A stretch of DNA of 64,000 nucleotides. Source: Holtiella tumoricola (lineage in GTDB: Bacteria; Bacillota; Clostridia; Lachnospirales; Cellulosilyticaceae). Location of the stretch: contig NZ_JAQIFT010000057.1 in the NCBI RefSeq assembly GCF_027857615.1, forward strand, positions 1 through 64,000. Direction: 5' to 3'. The notes beneath the pieces were generated by a model that worked only from the letters and a program-made list of their open reading frames with translations, ran no database searches and was not told the origin of the DNA. This document shows, in pieces, positions 26,284 to 33,427 of the stretch (the first letter of the stretch is position 1; the number at the start of each line of letters is the position of its first letter). Both the position numbers and the translations under genes were made by a program.

Positions 26284-26364
26284 TTGACATGATTAATACA
26301 TATTTTTTAACATTTTCCCTCCCGATTTCGGGAAGCACTAGCTCCAACTAGTGCTTATTTTTTT
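26284..26364 (+). ncRNA. Candidate short RNA with two hairpins
   Basis: On the plus strand TTGACA (26284) and TAACAT (26308) with an 18-base spacer are followed by two tandem stems: CCCGATTTCGGG at 26321-26332 and AAGCACTAG/CTAGTGCTT at 26333-26356. Seven T come next. No plus-strand gene precedes the terminator, so it would end a transcript of about 45 bases. It lies in the 412-base gap between the zinc-ribbon and membrane-protein genes, which is otherwise AT-rich and empty. Confidence 0.4.
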
Positions 26365-26612
26365 GCCCACTCAAAATCAATTTTTATTAACTAACTATCT
26401 TTTCTATTCTTGTTTTTATAAATTTCTATTTTTTATAACATATCCCACATATTTTCTTAAGATAATATATGCTATCTCAAAACTTGGCATTTACTCTATA
26501 TATTTATAAACTTATATATAAAAATATTTGTATAATTTTTTAGCATAGTTTATAATAGCTCTTAAATAGGAATTATTCCTTTCACAATTACTAATATGAG
26601 GAGGATATAATC

Positions 26613-26828
26613 ATGAAAAATTCATTAAAACTATGGGAGACTATATTTATAATTTGTGTTATTTCTAGCCTAATTGTATTTGATTTATTTCATCTTACTT
26701 TTTTACCTTTATTAGCAATAGGTATCATTCCATCCATTTTAGCTCTTAAAGAAGGAAAACATATTATTATTACAATTAATATATTAACTCCTATTTTACT
26801 ATTAATCGCATACTTTATTCTTTGGTAA
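26613..26828 (+). CDS. Small membrane protein, unknown
   Basis: The 71-residue protein starts behind GAGGAGGATATAATC, an excellent ribosome site. Two hydrophobic spans (about residues 10-45 and 52-70) indicate two or three membrane helices with a short charged loop (KEGKH). It lies on the strand opposite to the early genes, alone, which suggests a separately expressed accessory (moron) gene. No family was recognised. Confidence 0.75.
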   Translation: MKNSLKLWETIFIICVISSLIVFDLFHLTFLPLLAIGIIPSILALKEGKHIIITINILTPILLLIAYFILW

Positions 26829-26908
26829 TAATTTTATTTAGGCTGTAGCAATAATTTGTTAGAGCCTTTTACTATTTTGCTCTGCTCTTATATGTGCTTC
26901 ATATTTAT

Positions 26909-26932
26909 ACCTTCAAAAACTAATTTTATTTA
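26909..26932 (-). repeat. Orphan copy of the early leader motif
   Basis: On the minus strand AATAAAATTAGTTTTTGAAGG matches the leader seen before five early genes, but it is followed by only four codons (ATG AAG CAC ATA TAA). It may be a relic of a lost gene or a leader peptide. The surrounding interval 26829-27067 has no other gene. Confidence 0.5.
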
Positions 26933-27016
26933 ATGTATATATCTAAATAATTTTACACACCATATTAATGGATCTTAATTAGTCAATTGTCTTGACGCCC
27001 TTATAATTTATTTATC

Positions 27017-27055
27017 TAGAGTGACCTAGCCTGGTATCCTCCTTAGGTCACTCTA
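27017..27055. repeat. Perfect 12-base inverted repeat
   Basis: TAGAGTGACCTA and TAGGTCACTCTA pair perfectly around a 15-base loop, 13 bases after the end of the minus-strand gene. There is no T run on either side, so it is either an unusual terminator, an RNA-stability element or a protein site. Confidence 0.6.
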
Positions 27056-27067
27056 TACATAAAAAAA

Positions 27068-27265
27068 CTATTTTATTGATTCTACATACTCATAGTCATC
27101 ATGGTAAAACCGCAGACATACGTCTTCCCATTCAAGATCTGTAAGTTCTCCATCCTCTAACGTAAAGTCACACCCATAATTTTCAACTGTCATTTCAAAT
27201 CTTTTTTCTTTGAAAATCCCTATCCAGCGTGTATCATTGACTTGTTTTAACTGTAATTCTTCCAT
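27068..27265 (-). CDS. Small acidic phage protein, unknown
   Basis: The 65-residue acidic protein has no recognised domain (it contains RWIGIFKEKRFEMTVENYG then an acidic C-terminus with LTDLEWEDVCLRFYHDDYEY). GAGGAGGG precedes the ATG, and the gene carries the shared early leader motif. It belongs to the group of small early genes on the minus strand. Confidence 0.7.
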   Translation of the reverse strand: MEELQLKQVNDTRWIGIFKEKRFEMTVENYGCDFTLEDGELTDLEWEDVCLRFYHDDYEYVESIK

Positions 27266-27354
27266 GCGCCCTCCTCAAAGAACTATTTTATTAAATTTGC
27301 ATTTATCCCTTTTTTATGATTAAATCTAAATAAACATAAAAAGGAGGCATATTT

Positions 27355-27639
27355 ATGAAAAAAACATTATCTTATAATTATGATCTATATTTTGAGCCTA
27401 ATAAGCCCATTACTACACCTCGTGAATTTACTAATGAAATTATCGATTATTGCAATCAAGAAAAAAAAGAACTCGTAATTATTCACGAAGGAATGGAACC
27501 TATAGTTGAAATTAATACTGTAAGATATGTATGTAGATTAGGTGAGCCCTTCCGTATATGTAAATTCTTCAAATTTCCTATAAATACTAATTCTTACAAA
27601 TACCTAGGCTATAAATGGGTTTATCTTTATAAATTATAG
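27355..27639 (+). CDS. Phage accessory protein, unknown
   Basis: The 94-residue protein starts after AAAAAGGAGGC. It contains a central strand-rich segment (KELVIIHEGMEPIVEINTVRYVCRLGEPF) of no known family. It is oriented against the early operon and is followed by a strong terminator, so it is an independent unit, perhaps a lysogen-expressed gene. Confidence 0.72.
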   Translation: MKKTLSYNYDLYFEPNKPITTPREFTNEIIDYCNQEKKELVIIHEGMEPIVEINTVRYVCRLGEPFRICKFFKFPINTNSYKYLGYKWVYLYKL

Positions 27640-27667
27640 TTACTTTAGACTTTCTTAATTCTGCTCT

Positions 27668-27706
27668 AGAAACTCATCTCCAAAGATAGTGAGTTTCTAT
27701 TTTTTA
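27668..27706 (+). terminator. Terminator after the plus-strand accessory gene
   Basis: AGAAACTCA (27668-27676) and TGAGTTTCT (27690-27698) form a nine-pair stem with a T-rich tail (ATTTTTTATT). Confidence 0.85.
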
Positions 27707-27845
27707 TTCTTTTTTATTTACATCTGATCAAAAAAATATGTTATTACTTGAATTTATTTTTTAACGTTTGTTATACTTTAATTAATTATAAGATTTCTAC
27801 TTTATAGAGATTTATTATTTGTATAATTGTAAGGTGGTGAGTCTG

Positions 27846-28184
27846 TTGAACCCAACAATATATATTGCTATATTTTTACCATTACTTATTGTTTTATTTA
27901 TACAAAATCAAAACAATAAATTTTTAATTAAACATATTACCAAACAAAAAACCAAAAAGGAGGAATTTCTAATGTTAGAATTAGCAAAAAAATTCATTGA
28001 CAAAGAATGTCTAATATATACTTTTAATTCACAATTAACAGGAGTGATAAAAGAAGTGAACAAGGGTGCTATCTTAGTAGAAAATAAAAATACTATTGAA
28101 ATAGTTAACTTAGATTTTGTTGTACGTATTAGAGAATACCCACTAGGAAAGAACGGAAAGAAAAAATCATTTATTCTTAACTAA
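27846..28184 (+). CDS. Membrane-anchored small protein (DUF6897-like)
   Basis: The start is set at the TTG at 27846 because AAGGTGG lies eight bases upstream; the open frame begins earlier without such a site. The 112-residue protein has one N-terminal membrane helix (IYIAIFLPLLIVLFI), a basic linker, then a cytosolic domain FIDKECLIYTFNSQLTGVIKEVNKGAILVEN...NLDFVVRIREYP. That domain recalls clostridial DUF6897 proteins with an Sm-like strand pattern. It may be a lysogen gene; its role is unknown. Confidence 0.7.
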   Translation: MNPTIYIAIFLPLLIVLFIQNQNNKFLIKHITKQKTKKEEFLMLELAKKFIDKECLIYTFNSQLTGVIKEVNKGAILVENKNTIEIVNLDFVVRIREYPLGKNGKKKSFILN

Positions 28185-28199
28185 ATAATATTTTTATAT

Positions 28200-28232
28200 A
28201 AAACCTCATTGATTGAAACAATGAGGTTTTTA
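28200..28232 (+). terminator. Bidirectional terminator
   Basis: AAACCTCATTG and CAATGAGGTTT form an 11-pair stem with a seven-base loop, A-rich before and T-rich after. It ends the plus-strand membrane gene and can also stop minus-strand transcription. Confidence 0.85.
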
Positions 28233-28293
28233 ATTATCTTTTCCCTCATCCTATAAAACTTAGATTTTAGATATGGTAAGAACACGAACGTCC

Positions 28294-28476
28294 CTACCAA
28301 TCCCTTGTAGATCTCATTTCGAACTCTTCATACATTTCACATTCACACTTTTCGCAATAGTAATCATAGTAATATTCTTCTTCTACTGTTAGCCTTTTAC
28401 CGCATCTGTCACACCTGCAAACCTCTCTGCCTATAACCTTGTCAATCAATTTCAAGAGCTTGTATTTCATCTTCAT
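28294..28476 (-). CDS. Small zinc-ribbon protein
   Basis: The ATG at 28476 follows AAGGGTGGG and lies inside the end of the preceding gene. The 60-residue product contains two CxxC pairs (CRCDRCGKRL and YYCEKCECEM), as in phage zinc ribbons. The longer frame would add a 25-residue segment that overlaps the neighbour and has no ribosome site. It is likely translated by coupling to the gene before it. Confidence 0.65.
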   Translation of the reverse strand: MKMKYKLLKLIDKVIGREVCRCDRCGKRLTVEEEYYYDYYCEKCECEMYEEFEMRSTRDW

Positions 28477-28687
28477 ACAAATCATCCCACCCTTGCATTT
28501 GTGCATATGCTCTAATAAGTGATTCAAAGTAGAATGTAACCTCTTTTCCACTCATGTTGCACATGGACATGCTTACATGGATCTCCTCTTCATCTTGTTC
28601 TGTAGAAACTACCATGCCTTTATCAAGTACCTTTTCTGTGCCATCTTTGTACTTAATAATTACTTGCTCTATATCACTTGATCCCAT
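28442..28687 (-). CDS. Acidic early phage protein, unknown
   Basis: The 81-residue acidic protein (MGSSDIEQVIIKYKDGTEKVLDKGMVV...) has a strand-turn-strand beginning and a helical acidic end (WDDLYEDEIQALEID). AAAGGATGAGG is near the ATG, and the shared leader motif lies upstream. It overlaps the zinc-ribbon gene by 35 bases. Confidence 0.72.
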   Translation of the reverse strand: MGSSDIEQVIIKYKDGTEKVLDKGMVVSTEQDEEEIHVSMSMCNMSGKEVTFYFESLIRAYAQMQGWDDLYEDEIQALEID

Positions 28688-28715
28688 TGAGTCCTCATCC
28701 TTTCAAAAATTATTT

Positions 28716-29006
28716 TTACTTACTTAAATTACTGTAGCCTTCACAGTCATTGCACCAGCAACTGTACCCATGGTTACACTCCTTACATTTAGGATCCGTA
28801 CTGATATTGAATATATTTTTTTCAATCTCTAGTTCTTCATAAGCTGCTATTAATCGCAAGGCTGCCTTTAACTCATCTTCATTATTTTCATTATTTAGTA
28901 TTGATACAACTAGAGTTGCTGTTTCTTCTTTTGAGCAATGTAACACTGGTTTTTCACCTTCATAAATTACATAATGCATGTTCTCATAACTAACTCTGTA
29001 TCTCAT
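28716..29006 (-). CDS. Early phage protein with Cys-rich tail, unknown
   Basis: The 96-residue protein begins MRYRVSYENMHYVIYEGEKPVLHCS, has a helix rich in Glu and Ala in the middle and ends with six Cys in CKECNHGYSCWCNDCEG, likely a metal site. AGAGG and the shared leader motif precede it. No family was recognised. Confidence 0.72.
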   Translation of the reverse strand: MRYRVSYENMHYVIYEGEKPVLHCSKEETATLVVSILNNENNEDELKAALRLIAAYEELEIEKNIFNISTDPKCKECNHGYSCWCNDCEGYSNLSK

Positions 29007-29035
29007 TTAATTTATCCTCTCAAAATTTACTTTTA

Positions 29036-29398
29036 TTAAATCGTGTAGCACCACTTACAGAACGCTTTAAGTATTGGCTGTACGTTCTTGTCACTGAGTT
29101 CTCCACCAAACCCTATGAATCCGTCACGATTGAATGTTACAGCTTCTCTCCTGCTAAAATACGCCCCATTTACTTGTACACGTGCAACTATGAGTTTCCC
29201 ATCTTCAAATAGCACGTCATTTTTTCTTATGCTTGCTATTGTCATGTTCATCTGTCCAGATTCCATTGATCCTTCTTCTAAGTAATTAATAAGTTCTTCT
29301 TCGATTATGTTCTGTAACTTTCTAAGACTTAATCTAGTCACTTTTGAGTAGTCTAAGCCTAATGCTTTAAAATGTTCCCTCGCTTCGTCTCTTGTCAT
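29036..29398 (-). CDS. Early phage protein, unknown
   Basis: The 120-residue protein has a helical start (MTRDEAREHFKALGLDYSKVTRLSLRKLQNIIEEEL) and a beta-rich C-terminus (IRKNDVLFEDGKLIVARVQVNGAYFSRREAVTFNRDGFIGF). It shares the leader motif with its neighbours. Its function is not recognisable by eye. Confidence 0.72.
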   Translation of the reverse strand: MTRDEAREHFKALGLDYSKVTRLSLRKLQNIIEEELINYLEEGSMESGQMNMTIASIRKNDVLFEDGKLIVARVQVNGAYFSRREAVTFNRDGFIGFGGELSDKNVQPILKAFCKWCYTI

Positions 29399-29435
29399 CC
29401 TAACCCCTCATTCCTTAAAAAATTGATTTTATTTA

Positions 29436-29464
29436 TTTGAATTTTTTCTTATACACCCATATAA
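29436..29464 (+). promoter_or_regulatory. Sigma-A type promoter for a plus-strand small gene
   Basis: TTGAAT (29436-29441) and TATAAT (29459-29464) are separated by exactly 17 bases and lie 50 bases before the ATG at 29515. A short hairpin (TCAGCT...AGCTGA) follows in the leader. Confidence 0.8.
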
Positions 29465-29514
29465 TTTATTTATCAGCTCTGCCAAGCTGAAATATATAGA
29501 AAGGTGGTCCCAAT

Positions 29515-29703
29515 ATGGAAGACTCTAAAAAATTTCATAGCATTACCCTTCAATATTTATCTCAGTTTGATTACTCAGATAAAACACCAGAAGAGTATGC
29601 CAACATTTATCTAGAGACGATTTCTAAAATTTCTAATACAATTAAAGAACATGATGCTAAAATTCAAAATGAAGTTTTAAAAGCATACTCTGACCTGCTC
29701 TAG
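29515..29703 (+). CDS. Small helical phage protein, unknown
   Basis: The 62-residue helical protein starts behind AAAGGTGG and its own promoter. Two predicted helices (PEEYANIYLETISKISNTI and KIQNEVLKAYSDLL) give no family match. It is transcribed against the early operon, converging on the next gene with which it shares the palindromic stop CTAG. Confidence 0.75.
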   Translation: MEDSKKFHSITLQYLSQFDYSDKTPEEYANIYLETISKISNTIKEHDAKIQNEVLKAYSDLL

Positions 29704-29894
29704 ATTTTTGTTATACATATAGCTTTTAAGCAAAACTTTAATATTTTAGTAGCTTTAAGTATTGTTAACCCTTTCAATTGTTCCAATATATTTAAAGCTA
29801 CTATTTTTTCTTCTGTACTAAAACTATATTCTGAACCTTCACTTGCATTTATATATCTGATAATGGCATCTGCTTTCTTAATATCTTGTTTCAT
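29700..29894 (-). CDS. Small helical phage protein, unknown
   Basis: The ATG at 29894 follows GGAGGGG; the longer frame starts inside the preceding gene and is less likely. The 64-residue product is helical (MKQDIKKADAIIRYINASEGSEYSFSTEEKIVALNILEQLKG). Its stop codon overlaps that of the convergent plus-strand gene. Function is unknown. Confidence 0.68.
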   Translation of the reverse strand: MKQDIKKADAIIRYINASEGSEYSFSTEEKIVALNILEQLKGLTILKATKILKFCLKAICITKI

Positions 29895-29920
29895 TTTTCC
29901 CCTCCAAAAGTTAATTTGTC

Positions 29921-30136
29921 TTAGTCCCATTCGCCATAATTTGGACAACTTGGACATTCAGATTTATTCTTAGTACACTCTTCACAATCTAGTTCTTCAC
30001 GTTCATGAAAATACCCAGTGTTACCACAATTACGGCATGTAGCTTTATCTGCTATTTTTCTAAACCCTATTGTTACGTCTTCCTCTAACTCAATATCTTT
30101 AGAATTACATTTGGTACATTGTATAAATCTAACCAT
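29921..30136 (-). CDS. Zinc-ribbon phage protein
   Basis: The 71-residue protein has CxxC pairs at the start (CTKCNS) and middle (CRNCGN), and four more Cys near the end (CEECTKNKSECPSC), giving two potential metal sites. AGGAGG precedes the ATG. Such proteins are common in phage early regions; no specific role can be named. Confidence 0.75.
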   Translation of the reverse strand: MVRFIQCTKCNSKDIELEEDVTIGFRKIADKATCRNCGNTGYFHEREELDCEECTKNKSECPSCPNYGEWD

Positions 30137-30155
30137 CTTCGTACCTCCTAATGAT

Positions 30156-30386
30156 TTAAATTCTTACTGGCATCCTTTCAAGATCACATCCTGATGCAAT
30201 GACTTTTCCTGCTTCATTACGACTTTCTAGCCAACATCTACCACTTTCATTTCTGAACCTTGCCTCAGTCCATTCAACATCGATATTAACTTCTACTTTG
30301 TCCATGTCACGTAGTCCTTGTAGTACCCATAAGTCCATTTCCAGTATCCCATATGTATATAATTTTCCATTACGTCCTAGATACAT
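30156..30386 (-). CDS. Early phage protein, unknown
   Basis: The ATG at 30386 has AGGAGG seven bases upstream, giving 76 residues starting MYLGRNGKLYTYGILEMDLWVLQGL. A GTG further up overlaps the winged-helix gene. The protein is a mix of strands and a short helix without recognised motif. Confidence 0.68.
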   Translation of the reverse strand: MYLGRNGKLYTYGILEMDLWVLQGLRDMDKVEVNIDVEWTEARFRNESGRCWLESRNEAGKVIASGCDLERMPVRI

Positions 30387-30409
30387 GCCATCCCTCCTAT
30401 CCTTTTGTT

Positions 30410-30685
30410 TCACTCGATTTTCATTTGTCCTGGCATAATTGCCATGAGCTTTTTAATATCTGTAACAGGCTTATAAAATTTATTAGCCCCTTCTATATAA
30501 TCTATTTCTATCAATCCATGACTTTTAAGATTTCTAATATATCTATCTGTGTTATTTTTCATGCATCCAAGTTCTTTAACTAACTGTGAAGATGTACAAG
30601 GTTTTACTAGGAGCATGAGGATGATTCTGTATTCTGTTGCCTTTAATTTGCATTTACCTAAATAGTTATAATACTGCTTATCCAT
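30410..30685 (-). CDS. Winged-helix DNA-binding protein
   Basis: The 91-residue protein has a winged-helix pattern: KLKATEYRIILMLLVKPCTSSQLVKELGCMKNNTDRYIRNLKSHGLIEID, with a wing KFYKPV. It resembles small MarR/ArsR-like phage regulators. Two dyads directly upstream of its ribosome site (30699-30738) look like its operator, so it probably regulates itself and the genes that follow. Confidence 0.82.
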   Translation of the reverse strand: MDKQYYNYLGKCKLKATEYRIILMLLVKPCTSSQLVKELGCMKNNTDRYIRNLKSHGLIEIDYIEGANKFYKPVTDIKKLMAIMPGQMKIE

Positions 30686-30698
30686 ACTTTCTCCTTAG

Positions 30699-30738
30699 TT
30701 AGTCTTTTTTGACTAATCAATTAGTCTGTTTAGACTAA
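30699..30738. promoter_or_regulatory. Tandem dyad operator TTAGTC-N6-GACTAA
   Basis: TTAGTC-N6-GACTAA occurs twice, at 30699-30716 and 30721-30738, with centres 22 bases apart (two helical turns). It lies immediately upstream of the winged-helix gene on the minus strand. Confidence 0.85.
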
Positions 30739-30747
30739 TCTTGCTTA

Positions 30748-31122
30748 TCATCCCAACATGTATTTAAATCTCATTCCAAGACTTGGTACAAATCCATTCC
30801 TTGTTCTAATAGCTATACCGATTGTCTTTTCTGTTACATAATGTTCTATAGCTGCTTGTTCTGCACTGTTGTATACTTTTACAACTTCACCTGCATCATT
30901 TAATTTTCCAACTTGGTATCTTTGAAGTGGTTTATTTACACCATCACCATATCTAAACCATAGTTTTTTATCTGGGAACTTTCCATCGTGCCCCATAAAT
31001 GCTATTCTCATTTTTGCCCTATCTATTCCGTGCTCTTCTAATGCCTCTTTGACAGTTCTATATCTCTTAATTACTTCACCTGTCTCATAATCTAGTTGTT
31101 CAAACTCTCTGATTTTACCCAT
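30748..31122 (-). CDS. Phage protein with two tandem NUMOD/IENR-like repeats
   Basis: The 124-residue protein contains two copies of one domain: YETGEVIKRYRTVKEALEEHGI... with KLWFRYGD, and NDAGEVVKVYNSAEQAAIEHYV... with GMRFKYMLG. This pattern resembles the DNA-binding repeats (NUMOD1/IENR) attached to homing nucleases, but no nuclease domain is present. A DNA-binding role is inferred. It overlaps the next gene by one base. Confidence 0.75.
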   Translation of the reverse strand: MGKIREFEQLDYETGEVIKRYRTVKEALEEHGIDRAKMRIAFMGHDGKFPDKKLWFRYGDGVNKPLQRYQVGKLNDAGEVVKVYNSAEQAAIEHYVTEKTIGIAIRTRNGFVPSLGMRFKYMLG

Positions 31123-31454
31123 TAGCTGATACCTCCCAGCATCAATTGCCCACTCTCTTTTCTTGTAAGTTCATGTTTAAACTTAGGTTTTACTCGTTCT
31201 CTCTTTGCCACTTGCTGTACATCTGCACAATATTTAGCAGCATAAACATGCAATGCTACATCCTCAATGGAATCTTTTTTATTCCATAACTTGATCGTTC
31301 CCATAAGCTTATTAAGGACTTCTTCGTTCCCATGCTCTTTGATATGCTTTCTCACAATGCTTGTCCATTCTTCTTTGGTTAGCTTTGTGCCATCCATGAG
31401 GTAATAAAACCACGCTTTGTTTACTTCTTCTCTGCAACCTAATTTCATGTTCAT
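31122..31454 (-). CDS. Early phage protein, unknown
   Basis: The 110-residue helical basic protein (MNMKLGCREEVNKAWFYYLMDGTKLTKEEWTSIVRKHIKEHG...) starts in a TAATG overlap with the preceding small gene. It ends KHELTRKESGQLMLGGIS. No family was recognised; position in the replication operon suggests an accessory role there. Confidence 0.7.
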   Translation of the reverse strand: MNMKLGCREEVNKAWFYYLMDGTKLTKEEWTSIVRKHIKEHGNEEVLNKLMGTIKLWNKKDSIEDVALHVYAAKYCADVQQVAKRERVKPKFKHELTRKESGQLMLGGIS

Positions 31455-31612
31455 TAGTTCACCAACTTTCCTGTGACATAACCTTTTATCTGGTTAGGAT
31501 CTTGAAACTGTGTTCGTCCTTCATGAATTAACATCAGGATATATGTAATGGATTTATTATGCTTCTCAGCCATTTCACTTGCCCACTTAGCTGCTTCAAA
31601 ATGATTTGTCAT
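31454..31612 (-). CDS. Small early phage protein (52 residues)
   Basis: A 52-residue open frame (MTNHFEAAKWASEMAEKHNKS...YVTGKLVN) fits exactly between its neighbours, with AGGAG seven bases before the ATG and a one-base overlap (TAATG) with the next gene. The fit and ribosome site support a real gene. Function is unknown. Confidence 0.75.
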   Translation of the reverse strand: MTNHFEAAKWASEMAEKHNKSITYILMLIHEGRTQFQDPNQIKGYVTGKLVN

Positions 31613-31614
31613 AA

Positions 31615-32262
31615 CTATGCTCCTATGTTCTCTAATACATCTTTAACTTTCGCCATACCACGTTGAGCAACCTCTATAGGTTGTTTCTCATAGTGTTCTT
31701 CGTATGTAATATATGCAACTGCTTGTTCTTTTGGTTTTTGTAATAATGACATTTGCTCATGAATACCAATACTAAGTACTTGCTCTGCTTGTCTGCGTTT
31801 ATTAATGCTCTTCATAGTTCTATAAAAATGTGCTCTATCTGCTTCAAGATTTTCACTCGCACATAACTCTGCCCATCCTCCCATTGCTTTTATAGCTTGT
31901 ACAACCTCTTCTGGTAATGATGCTAAGGCTTCGTTTACTCTTGCATATCCATAATTATGAATTGCTCCCTGCACCATGCCCCAAGCATCTGTCTCATCAA
32001 TTTCTGGACCATTAATAACTTCTGCACATGCTTTTCTTATTTTTGCTATGTTTGGATAAAATTCCTCTTGTGCTATAAGTTTATGGATACCAATCTTAAG
32101 AACATTCATAGGAATATCACTTAGGCTTTCGTACCAAAATCTCAACATATTCTTATCATTTAAATTAAAGTCCCAATTAGGATAGTTGCTTTTAAGTCCT
32201 GCCATAAGCGAGGAAAACTCAACTCTTAATTGTTTGTCATCTGTAGCATCAAATTGACTCAT
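31615..32262 (-). CDS. Helicase loader-like replication protein (G39P type)
   Basis: The 215-residue protein begins with a helical domain, WDFNLNDKNMLRFWYESLSDIPMNVLKIGIHKLIAQEEFYPNIAKIRKAC, the pattern of the phage loader-and-inhibitor family related to SPP1 G39P. A long helical C-terminus follows. It comes right after the initiator gene (one-base junction), the usual order initiator then loader. It would recruit the host DnaB-type helicase, since no helicase gene was found here. Confidence 0.8.
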   Translation of the reverse strand: MSQFDATDDKQLRVEFSSLMAGLKSNYPNWDFNLNDKNMLRFWYESLSDIPMNVLKIGIHKLIAQEEFYPNIAKIRKACAEVINGPEIDETDAWGMVQGAIHNYGYARVNEALASLPEEVVQAIKAMGGWAELCASENLEADRAHFYRTMKSINKRRQAEQVLSIGIHEQMSLLQKPKEQAVAYITYEEHYEKQPIEVAQRGMAKVKDVLENIGA

Positions 32263-33285
32263 TTAAAAATCACCATCCCCATTTATAAATTCTTGCATCC
32301 CCTTAGACATTAACTGGCTTGTCACCGTTCCAACAGATGCTTTTAAACTATTGTCATACTGTCCTTCTAAAATTGCTATAGCTTGATTTTCTCGCATGAT
32401 CCAGTCAAAGTTTGCTTTCCACTCCTTCTTACGACCTGCTAAGAAATCACTGGATTCTGTTTTGTAAAACAAGGTTCTTAGTATATCAATATCACCATTT
32501 GCATATTTCCACATTGTCCGCATAGCCTTTTTACGTTTATCACTGACCTGTTGTACTTGAGGGAGTGATATGCAAATCTTGTTATATTCAAAAATGATAT
32601 CCTCATACGGTACTTGTGTACGTCGTGTGCGCTCTGGCTCGTTAGAGCCACTATTGTGTGTACTCTCCTGTGTAGTCTTTTGTTTAGTCTCCTGGTAATC
32701 TACTGAGTAATCTACTGATAATGGAAATGCCCTTTCGGCACTTACGTAAGTTCCCTTTGGTTCTGTGCGTAAGTTACCATTGGTACCCTCCGTAAGTTCC
32801 CTTTGTTCATCTCCGTAAGTGCCCTTTGGCAACTTACGTAAAACACCTTTGGGCACTTCCGTAGAATCGCTTTTTGTTGCCCAATTTGTTAAAACTTGAT
32901 CTAGAAGTTCATTATTTCTTTGATAGAAAGTTAACCCTTTAACTCTATCTCGGTAAGACAAGTAGTACATGCCTTCAAACTTATCACTGGCTTGGTCATA
33001 CTCCTTTTTACTTACATAGGTAATCCCTATTTTAGAAAATGCATTTTTAAATTCCTTTTTGCTAAACCCTATTTCTTCTAGCCATCCATCACCTGGTACA
33101 TAACTTGGATGTTCGCATCCTTCAAGGAACTTATAGAAGTTTCTTCCGTTTGTTTTTGAGAACCAATACTCAAGCTGAACCATAAGCAAACTTGCTGTAA
33201 CTGATTTGGTAAGGGTATTAAGTTCTGGATAATAAGGTATTGCTCTTGATACATTTGCTAATATCAAGCTTTTCATTTCAGCCAT
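32263..33285 (-). CDS. Phage replication initiator protein with origin iterons inside the gene
   Basis: The 340-residue protein has an N-terminal winged-helix region (LTKSVTASLLMVQLEYWFSKTNGRNFYKF...GWLEEIGFSKKEFKNAFSKIGI) and a central low-complexity linker. A C-terminal DnaD/O-like part (YEDIIFEYNKICISLPQVQQVSDKRKKAMRTMWKY) contacts the loader. The linker DNA carries seven phased iterons, as the lambda O gene carries ori. AGGGGG precedes the ATG. Confidence 0.86.
   Translation of the reverse strand: MAEMKSLILANVSRAIPYYPELNTLTKSVTASLLMVQLEYWFSKTNGRNFYKFLEGCEHPSYVPGDGWLEEIGFSKKEFKNAFSKIGITYVSKKEYDQASDKFEGMYYLSYRDRVKGLTFYQRNNELLDQVLTNWATKSDSTEVPKGVLRKLPKGTYGDEQRELTEGTNGNLRTEPKGTYVSAERAFPLSVDYSVDYQETKQKTTQESTHNSGSNEPERTRRTQVPYEDIIFEYNKICISLPQVQQVSDKRKKAMRTMWKYANGDIDILRTLFYKTESSDFLAGRKKEWKANFDWIMRENQAIAILEGQYDNSLKASVGTVTSQLMSKGMQEFINGDGDF
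32722..32875. repeat. Phage origin iterons: seven units at exact 23-base spacing
   Basis: Units matching CGTAAGTTCCCTTTGG start at 32745, 32768, 32791, 32814 and 32837; weaker ones start at 32722 and 32860. Every step is exactly 23 bases. Because 23 is not a multiple of three, the repeats cannot be explained by the protein they encode. A CTTACGTAAG palindrome lies at 32741-32750. This is the likely replication origin bound by the initiator. Confidence 0.88.
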
Positions 33286-33400
33286 TATCTGTCCCCCTGT
33301 TTATGTATTCTTTGTGTTTGATAACTTGCCCTAACTTACAAGCAAAATATCCTATTGTAACACCTATTGCTAGTAATAACGTGCCTACTAATCCTTCCAC
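33278..33400 (-). CDS. Small membrane protein (40 residues)
   Basis: A GTG start with AGGAGG seven bases upstream opens a 40-residue frame with one membrane helix (LVGTLLLAIGVTIGYFACKLG) and a charged tail. It overlaps the initiator start by eight bases. Similar tiny membrane proteins occur in phage early operons; the role is unknown. Confidence 0.65.
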   Translation of the reverse strand: MEGLVGTLLLAIGVTIGYFACKLGQVIKHKEYINRGTDNG

Positions 33401-33427
33401 TTTGTAAGCCTCCTAGTCATTTATGTA

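Noticed and set aside
32722..32875. Iterons as CRISPR repeats
   Set aside because: Period of 23 bases with only seven-base spacers is far too short for CRISPR; fits origin iterons.
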